Positions 59,886 through 64,000 of a stretch of 64,000 nt of DNA are shown piece after piece (position 1 is the stretch's first letter; every line of letters begins with the position of its first letter). Under the pieces are notes generated by a model. The model had not been told where the DNA came from and did not search any database. It saw only the letters and a program-made list of their open reading frames with translations. The DNA is from CAZFLM01 sp964519955 (lineage in GTDB: Bacteria; Armatimonadota; Chthonomonadetes; Chthonomonadales; CAJBBX01): the NCBI GenBank assembly GCA_964519955.1, contig CAZFLM010000016.1:1-64000 (forward strand). The letters run 5' to 3'. Both the position numbers and the translations under genes were made by a program.

Positions 59886-60416
59886 CTACGGAACCGGGGT
59901 ATAGGTCTGTGGGCAGCTGTATGGATTGTCCTGGCACGATACGTGCCCAACCTTGCATTTGTAGACACAATCACAGATGAAGCCATTGGGGGCACACGTG
60001 AACATGGATGTGCCGCCGTATGTGCCGCAACTGAACGTGTTCGGGCAATCGAAGGTGCGGTTAGTGCACCCAAACGCGTAACATCCCTGTGTACCACACT
60101 GGTATGGCATGTCGGTACAGCTGTTGAGCGTTCCTGGAGCGCAGTTGTTGAGCGGCGCAACGCCGCTGATTCGCGCGCCCCCGCAAGCGGCTACTTGGGC
60201 TGCCGCACCAGCACCTAGTTCCCGCACTGCCCGGACCTCGTTCACGCGACCGAGCGCCTTGGCGGTCAGGGAGTCCAGCGTCATCGCGCCCCCAAACAGA
60301 GCGATCATCGCGGCCTTGACCGCAGTTCCCTTGATCGCCTCGCGTCGCGTCATGCTCTGATCGGCCGGCTCCGGTTCACTTGCCGAGCCCTTGCTGTCAG
60401 CATGCTCGTTCGCCAT
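59886..60416 (-). CDS. Tat-signal Cys-rich protein, candidate radical SAM substrate
   Basis: 176 residues. The first 20 residues are polar. A twin-arginine signal follows (MTRREAIKGTAVKAAMIALF; pattern S/T-R-R-x-x-x-K), then a linker. The C-terminal 100 residues hold 14 Cys. Eight of them are preceded two residues earlier by Phe or Tyr (YQC, FGC, FDC, FSC, FTC, FIC, YKC, YSC). Mature region rich in Gly, Asn, Thr. GGAGG lies 10 nt before the ATG. It has two radical SAM enzymes downstream, so it is likely their substrate. Otherwise it could be a disulfide-rich secreted protein. No known family recognised. Confidence 0.8.
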   Translation of the reverse strand: MANEHADSKGSASEPEPADQSMTRREAIKGTAVKAAMIALFGGAMTLDSLTAKALGRVNEVRAVRELGAGAAAQVAACGGARISGVAPLNNCAPGTLNSCTDMPYQCGTQGCYAFGCTNRTFDCPNTFSCGTYGGTSMFTCAPNGFICDCVYKCKVGHVSCQDNPYSCPQTYTPVP

Positions 60417-60422
60417 CTCGAC

Positions 60423-60725
60423 CTATCCTCCTTCGCCCGGGCTGGTCCGTGGCCGCCGAGACCGGCGCTGCCGCTCGGGCCTGTCTGCTACCGTGACATC
60501 CGGCACAGCCTGCAGCTCCTGCAGCCGCGCGATCACCGCCTCAGCCAGCAGGTTGATCTTGTCCCGCTCGTCGATCTTGCGCACGACGGCCTCGGCGATG
60601 CGTTCGACGATGAAGGCGTCCGCGTCGTCGGCCTCGCCGGCGCAACCCGGCGCGCGACATTCACCGGCACACGCAGCACGGTCATCGGCCGTGCCCTGTT
60701 CACCTGCCTCAGTGTCCTGAACCAC
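60423..60725 (-). CDS. Small acidic protein, first gene of the radical SAM operon
   Basis: 100 residues. The N-terminal 35 are acidic with three Cys (AACAGECRAPGCAGEADDAD). A helical middle (FIVERIAEAVVRKIDERDKI, NLLAEAVIARLQELQA) follows, and a basic tail (RPERQRRSRRPRTSPGEGG). It could be a coiled-coil partner or a second precursor. GTG start at 60725 behind aaggaagggggag. It ends 6 bp before the Cys-rich gene. Confidence 0.65.
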   Translation of the reverse strand: MVQDTEAGEQGTADDRAACAGECRAPGCAGEADDADAFIVERIAEAVVRKIDERDKINLLAEAVIARLQELQAVPDVTVADRPERQRRSRRPRTSPGEGG

Positions 60726-60809
60726 TTACTCCCCCTTCCTTAGCGCCGAACCGTACGGCCATCCGGCGACGCTGGCCCGCAACGACCGATGCGGCTGCGA
60801 GTTGCACCA

Positions 60810-60838
60810 ATAGTAGCAGCCAGCCACTTCGGCTGCAA
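60810..60838 (-). promoter_or_regulatory. Candidate promoter of the radical SAM operon
   Basis: On the minus strand, TTGCAG (60838-60833), 17 bp, then TACTAT (60815-60810). It lies between the LuxR-type gene and the first operon gene. Start near 60803, leader about 80 nt. Likely target of the adjacent regulator. Confidence 0.5.
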
Positions 60839-60855
60839 TACCCCAAACGGGGACA

Positions 60856-61245
60856 TCACATGCCACCAGCCGCCTCAACCAACTGCAGTGAAACCCAGCC
60901 CTGCCGCAGCGCAACGAGTAGGGCAGCCGAACGAGACTGCACTCCCAGCACGGCCAGGACGCGCTTCCACTCCGTCTTCACCGTGTGCGGAGATCGGTGG
61001 AGCGCTGCAGCCAGCAGGGAGTCGGACGTGTCCCCGTGCAGCACCGCAGCCTGGAGCAACTCCAGCAGCGCCGGGGTCAAGGGGCACGGGCTCGCCACAG
61101 GTTGCGGCGCGCAGGTACCTGGGCCGGACCCAACGGTCAGTGGAGCGTCGGTGTCTGGTAGAAGGTGGGCAGGGGTTCGCTCCGCGACCCGGTCGGCCAG
61201 GAGGAGTTGCTGCGCGACGGCGTCCAGCGGCATGTCTGAACTCAT
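60856..61245 (-). CDS. LuxR-type (GerE helix-turn-helix) regulator
   Basis: 129 residues. The C-terminal HTH is LTPALLELLQAAVLHGDTSD, then LLAAALHRSPHTVKTEWKRV and LGVQSRSAALLVALRQGWVS, which is the GerE pattern. The N-terminal 60 residues are Pro/Ala-rich with no sensor domain recognised, so it is not a classical response regulator. ATG at 61245 behind GGAAGGCG. It lies just upstream of the radical SAM operon on the same strand, so it is probably its regulator. Confidence 0.8.
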   Translation of the reverse strand: MSSDMPLDAVAQQLLLADRVAERTPAHLLPDTDAPLTVGSGPGTCAPQPVASPCPLTPALLELLQAAVLHGDTSDSLLAAALHRSPHTVKTEWKRVLAVLGVQSRSAALLVALRQGWVSLQLVEAAGGM

Positions 61246-61341
61246 GGTCGGTCGCCTTCCGTCTGGGGAATGGGGTGCGGCGGCTCGGCTGTCTGGCAGC
61301 GCGAGGCGTGGCAGGTCCGGCTCCGCGTTGTGCGTACGAGT

Positions 61342-61684
61342 AGGCGCGAGCAGTACGGGAGCGGGCGCGCTCCGGGTCGTTCCAGTGCTCAAGCAGCCGC
61401 GCGGTGATACTCGTGACACCCGCATACCCACCGGCCCGCCACATGTCGATGCGGGGGCGCAGGCGGTCTACGAGTTCGTTCTCTACGATGCGGTCGGCGG
61501 TCCACTCCGTATCGAAGACGAGCTGGCCGCTCTTCTTCTCGGAGCGTGCGACGGGGATGAAGGTCTCGCTGCGTCGCCTCCCTTCGACCACGTCGGACGT
61601 GATGCCGTCCTGGTAGAAGCGGAAGTGACGCGCGGGCGCCTCGAATGGGGAGCCGAGGATGGGGTTCTCGATAGTCCGGGACAA
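61342..61684 (-). pseudogene. N-terminal remnant of a type III restriction enzyme (Res) gene
   Basis: The first 110 residues read IENPILGSPFEAPARHFRFY, IVEGRRRSETFIP (here VVEGRRRSETFIPVARSEKK), DTEWTADRIVENELVDRLR and GYAGVTSITARLLEHWNDPE, matching the start of Res helicase/nuclease subunits of the BPTD_3080 kind. Homology stops after NDPERARS. The ATPase and nuclease parts are gone; the open frame beyond is not homologous. It marks the other edge of the island. Confidence 0.75.
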
Positions 61685-62076
61685 CGGTGCACGCCTCCGC
61701 CCGTCACGTGGTTGCGGCGCTCTGCAGATCGTCTGGACTTCTGCGGGCTGCCGACCTCCCCCCCCGACGGCGGCGGCCCACTCAACATCATGCCAATGTT
61801 AGGCGCGTCGGACGGCGCCTCCTGCCCGATGTCCTACCGTTTCTGCGATTCCGTCAGTGCGCCTTCCGAACCCGACGACCAGCGGCGTTTCGCGGCTCAC
61901 GGAACACATTCCATCATCGCCCGTCAGTCCCCTGCCGCGCGCCCGGCGGACCGGCCAGTGAAGCCTCATCTGACCATCAGCACAGGAGCGTCAGTGCTTC
62001 ATACGTGTGTGTGAAGTTCTGCTGATGCTCTGCTGGAGCACTAAAGAGGTCGGCCGGGGACGCCAACAACGGGCGC

Positions 62077-62733
62077 ATGGCACGAGCATCCACAAGCATG
62101 GCGTTCGAGCGCATCGTCGGCCGCATGGGCGACCTGGTGGTGGTGCAGCTCAAGAACGGGCAGGCACTGCGCGGCAGGCCCACCTACCGCCGCCGCTCCT
62201 CCCCGGCCCAGCAGGGCGCGTCCGGTCGGCTCACGCAGGCCACCGCGGCGTGGAATGGCCTCACCGCGGACCAGGCCCAGGCCTGGAACCGGTACGCGGC
62301 CACCGTCGAGCGGCACGGCTCCCTCAGCGGCGAGGCATACACCCCCACCGGCTTCTGCACCTTCACCGGCCTCGCCACCAAGGTCCTCCAGGCCAACCCC
62401 GAGGCCAGCATCCCCGTCGATCCGCCCACCTCGGCCTTCGAGGGCGACAGCGTGCTCGTGGCGGCGGAGGCGGCGGAGGGCGCGGTGCGCTTCGCAGCGT
62501 CCGGGGCGAACGCGGCGGGCGTCGTGACCGAGCTGATGCTGCAGAAGCTCGCGAACGTGCGCCGCAAGCCCACCACGCGCTATGGCAGCGCCGCGTTCGT
62601 GGCCTACGCCCAGGGCGCCCTCGCCCACGACGTGCCCGTCGAGCCCGGCGTCTACGCCTGCGCCTACCGCTTCGTCCGCGCCGCCACCGGCCAGGCCACG
62701 CTCCCGCAGCCCGTCGGCGTCGTGGTGGTGTGA
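62077..62733 (+). CDS. Unknown 218-aa protein, possibly phage- or surface-related
   Basis: No signal peptide. The N-terminal half (GRMGDLVVVQLKNGQALRGR, then RRSSPAQQGASGRLTQATAA) has the pattern of DUF6266-like and phage structural proteins (small, Arg/Gln-rich, then a Trp-containing helix WNGLTADQAQAWNRYA). The C-terminus GVYACAYRFVRAATGQATL is shared with the 55-aa ORF at 53277. No other phage gene is visible. ATG at 62098 is an alternative start; no strong RBS at either. The stretch 61685-62076 upstream holds nothing recognisable. Confidence 0.6.
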   Translation: MARASTSMAFERIVGRMGDLVVVQLKNGQALRGRPTYRRRSSPAQQGASGRLTQATAAWNGLTADQAQAWNRYAATVERHGSLSGEAYTPTGFCTFTGLATKVLQANPEASIPVDPPTSAFEGDSVLVAAEAAEGAVRFAASGANAAGVVTELMLQKLANVRRKPTTRYGSAAFVAYAQGALAHDVPVEPGVYACAYRFVRAATGQATLPQPVGVVVV

Positions 62734-62777
62734 GGGGGGGAAGGCGGTCGAAGGTCGAACGGCATCGCCGCGCAGAC

Positions 62778-62960
62778 CGTACTCCCCTCTCCTTACCAAG
62801 GAGAGGGGCCGGGGGTGAGGTCGCCGTTGCCCGCCGCGCACGCCGTACTCCCCTCTCCTTACCAAGGAGAGGGGCCGGGGGTGAGGTCGCCGCGCCCGTC
62901 GCGGCGCACGCCGTGCTCCCCTCGCCTTACAAAGGAGAGGGGCCGAGGGTGACGTCGCCG
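62778..62960. repeat. Three tandem copies of a 66-68 bp palindromic repeat (family D)
   Basis: Units start at 62778, 62844 and 62912. Each has CCCCTCTCCTT-acc-AAGGAGAGGGG, an 11-bp inverted repeat, then ccgggggtgaggtcgcc. A single related palindrome is at 53189-53209 (ccctctccttcgtaaggcga). It lies between the 218-aa gene and the last gene; 62961-63177 holds nothing else recognisable. Confidence 0.85.
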
Positions 62961-63177
62961 TGCCCGTCCGCAGGACGATTGGAAGCAGAACGCCCGCGGG
63001 CCGCCAACCGCCCCCCCGACGGTGGCAACCCGCGGACGCCGCACTGGTTTTCATCGCACTACTGCGCATCTCCTGCGCAGTATCCAACTTTCTCAACAAA
63101 CACCTCAAATGTCGGCATCACCTGCCATTCGCAGGAACCCGCGCCCCTTCCTCCGAACTCCACCACGGAGGTGCCCC

Positions 63178-64000
63178 ATGAGACTGCTCGCATTCGCCGC
63201 GATGCTGTGCCTGGCCGGTCCGGCGCTGGCCGACAACCCGCACGACGGCTACATGCAGTGGATGCCCTGTGGCGTGCTAGTGGAGCATGACGCCGCGTCG
63301 GCGCGCGCCTTCCACTACCAGGCCGACGGGCGCAGCGACGCGTTCACCGTGCACCCGCGCCGCACCCGCTTCGACGTGCCGCGCGGCCAGATCGTCCTCG
63401 TCACCACGAGCATCAAGCCCGGCACGCGCGAGGCGAAGGTCGAGGGGCAGAGCATCGGCAAGCTCGGCCTGGTCACTTTCCTGCCCGTGGCGCTGACGCA
63501 GGGCAAGGCCGACGTGCGCGTGGAGATCGCCGGCAGCCAGACGAAGGCTGGGCAGCCGAGCGCCCCCTTCAAGGTCCGCGTGTACTACACGAACGACGCG
63601 TGGCGGCTCGGGCGCACGCTGGACGGCAACCTCGCGGACATCCACGCGGAGCCCGGCGATGCCGTCTCGCTGCTCTACCGCGACGGCGTCATCCGCTTCT
63701 TCGAGGGGCAGTTGGCCAAGGCGCGCGGGTGCTTCCGCGTCGGCGAAGGCGAGGCGTCCCAGAAGGCCGAGGTGGCCCGCCTCTTCGCGCGCTTCGACCG
63801 GTGGGTGGGCGCCACATCCGAGGCTCAGCGCGTCAGGACGGGGCCGGGGTGCTACAGGCTCGGGCTCTACTGCATGGTGAACGGATTCTGGGAGCTGGCG
63901 GCGGAGAGCTTCCGGCGCGCGGCCGCACTGATGCCCAGGAACCCGGACGCGTGGTACATGCTCGCCGACGCCCTCAGCTACCGCGACTCGGACCTCGACC
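63178..64000 (+). CDS. Secreted TPR-type protein, 3' end cut by window edge
   Basis: At least 274 residues. Signal peptide MRLLAFAAMLCLAGPALAD. A beta-rich first domain (FDVPRGQIVLVTTSIKPGTR) follows, then one or more TPR-like helices at the edge (CMVNGFWELAAESFRRAAAL, MPRNPDAWYMLADALSYRDS). Open to the window end. ATG at 63178 after CCACGGAGGTGCCCC. Confidence 0.75.
   Translation, partial: MRLLAFAAMLCLAGPALADNPHDGYMQWMPCGVLVEHDAASARAFHYQADGRSDAFTVHPRRTRFDVPRGQIVLVTTSIKPGTREAKVEGQSIGKLGLVTFLPVALTQGKADVRVEIAGSQTKAGQPSAPFKVRVYYTNDAWRLGRTLDGNLADIHAEPGDAVSLLYRDGVIRFFEGQLAKARGCFRVGEGEASQKAEVARLFARFDRWVGATSEAQRVRTGPGCYRLGLYCMVNGFWELAAESFRRAAALMPRNPDAWYMLADALSYRDSDLD

Noticed and set aside
60875..61684. 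Intact 269-aa gene for the restriction-like protein
   Set aside because: Homology ends after about 110 residues; the rest is Arg/Pro-rich and overlaps the LuxR-type gene in another frame.
62041..63108. A 355-codon minus-strand frame
   Set aside because: Antisense to the 218-aa gene and running through the family D repeats; composition is Arg/Gly/Ala-rich without a domain.

Overview
This is a GC-rich bacterial window from a scaffolded assembly, with one run of 100 N inside a tandem repeat. The gene content points to a non-model phylum, most likely Armatimonadota. The cues are a Firmicutes-like SigH sigma factor, an H-X9-DG pseudopilin of the kind common in Armatimonadota and Planctomycetota, a GH116 glycosidase, paired M42 peptidases, and a P-loop protein whose relatives I recall from Planctomycetota. 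The phylum call is an inference. Genes are dense on both strands, and many neighbours overlap by 1-14 bp.

Layout. 1-2.1 kb: 3'-truncated glyS, a repeat cluster, and a cold-shock gene with a clear sigma-70 promoter and a long leader. 2.4-9.5 kb: a sugar-degradation group (CE7-type esterase, two FAD oxidoreductases, GH116 glycosidase). 9.5-10.9 kb: a TPR membrane protein. 11.0-17.9 kb: a compact minus-strand terpenoid locus made of a dicluster ferredoxin, a radical SAM enzyme, a DUF116-polyprenyl synthase fusion, an alpha/alpha-toroid protein and a class II (DXDD) terpene cyclase. 18.3-30.5 kb: metabolic and housekeeping genes (ARPP-1-like protein, HAD, M20, UDP-glucuronate decarboxylase, NIL+metX, a broken PIN toxin with its antitoxin, EEP nuclease, phosphohexomutase, gpsA, M42). 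30.6-36.4 kb: a SigH-like sigma gene with its own promoter, a 53-aa ORF, and a tightly packed six-gene operon (M42, pseudopilin-like, two beta-sandwich proteins, P-loop NTPase, CapA). 36.8-41.9 kb: FAH-family enzyme, cupin isomerase, galK, DinB, NIL, metY. 42.1-46.1 kb: the rpsB-tsf-pyrH-frr-uppS cluster. 46.2-53.1 kb: SGNH hydrolase, nucleotide-sugar dehydrogenase, sulfatase, ArsR, and an exported ADP-ribosylglycohydrolase.

53.2-61.7 kb looks like an acquired island. One minus-strand operon encodes a small acidic protein, a Tat-signal protein with 14 Cys (eight of them in aromatic-X-Cys triplets), a pseudopilin, two SPASM radical SAM enzymes and a double-domain glycosyltransferase. A LuxR-type regulator lies just upstream. 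The island is flanked by an IS21 istB tail and by the N-terminus of a type III restriction (Res) gene. It is the best candidate for an undescribed system: a radical-SAM-modified, exported, possibly glycosylated Cys-rich product. 62-64 kb: a 218-aa protein whose C-terminus resembles the 55-aa ORF on the island's other side, a repeat array, and a truncated secreted TPR-type gene.

Five families of short GC-rich repeats sit between genes. One family has entered the coding sequence of the terpene cyclase in frame. No tRNA, rRNA, CRISPR array or intact insertion sequence was seen.
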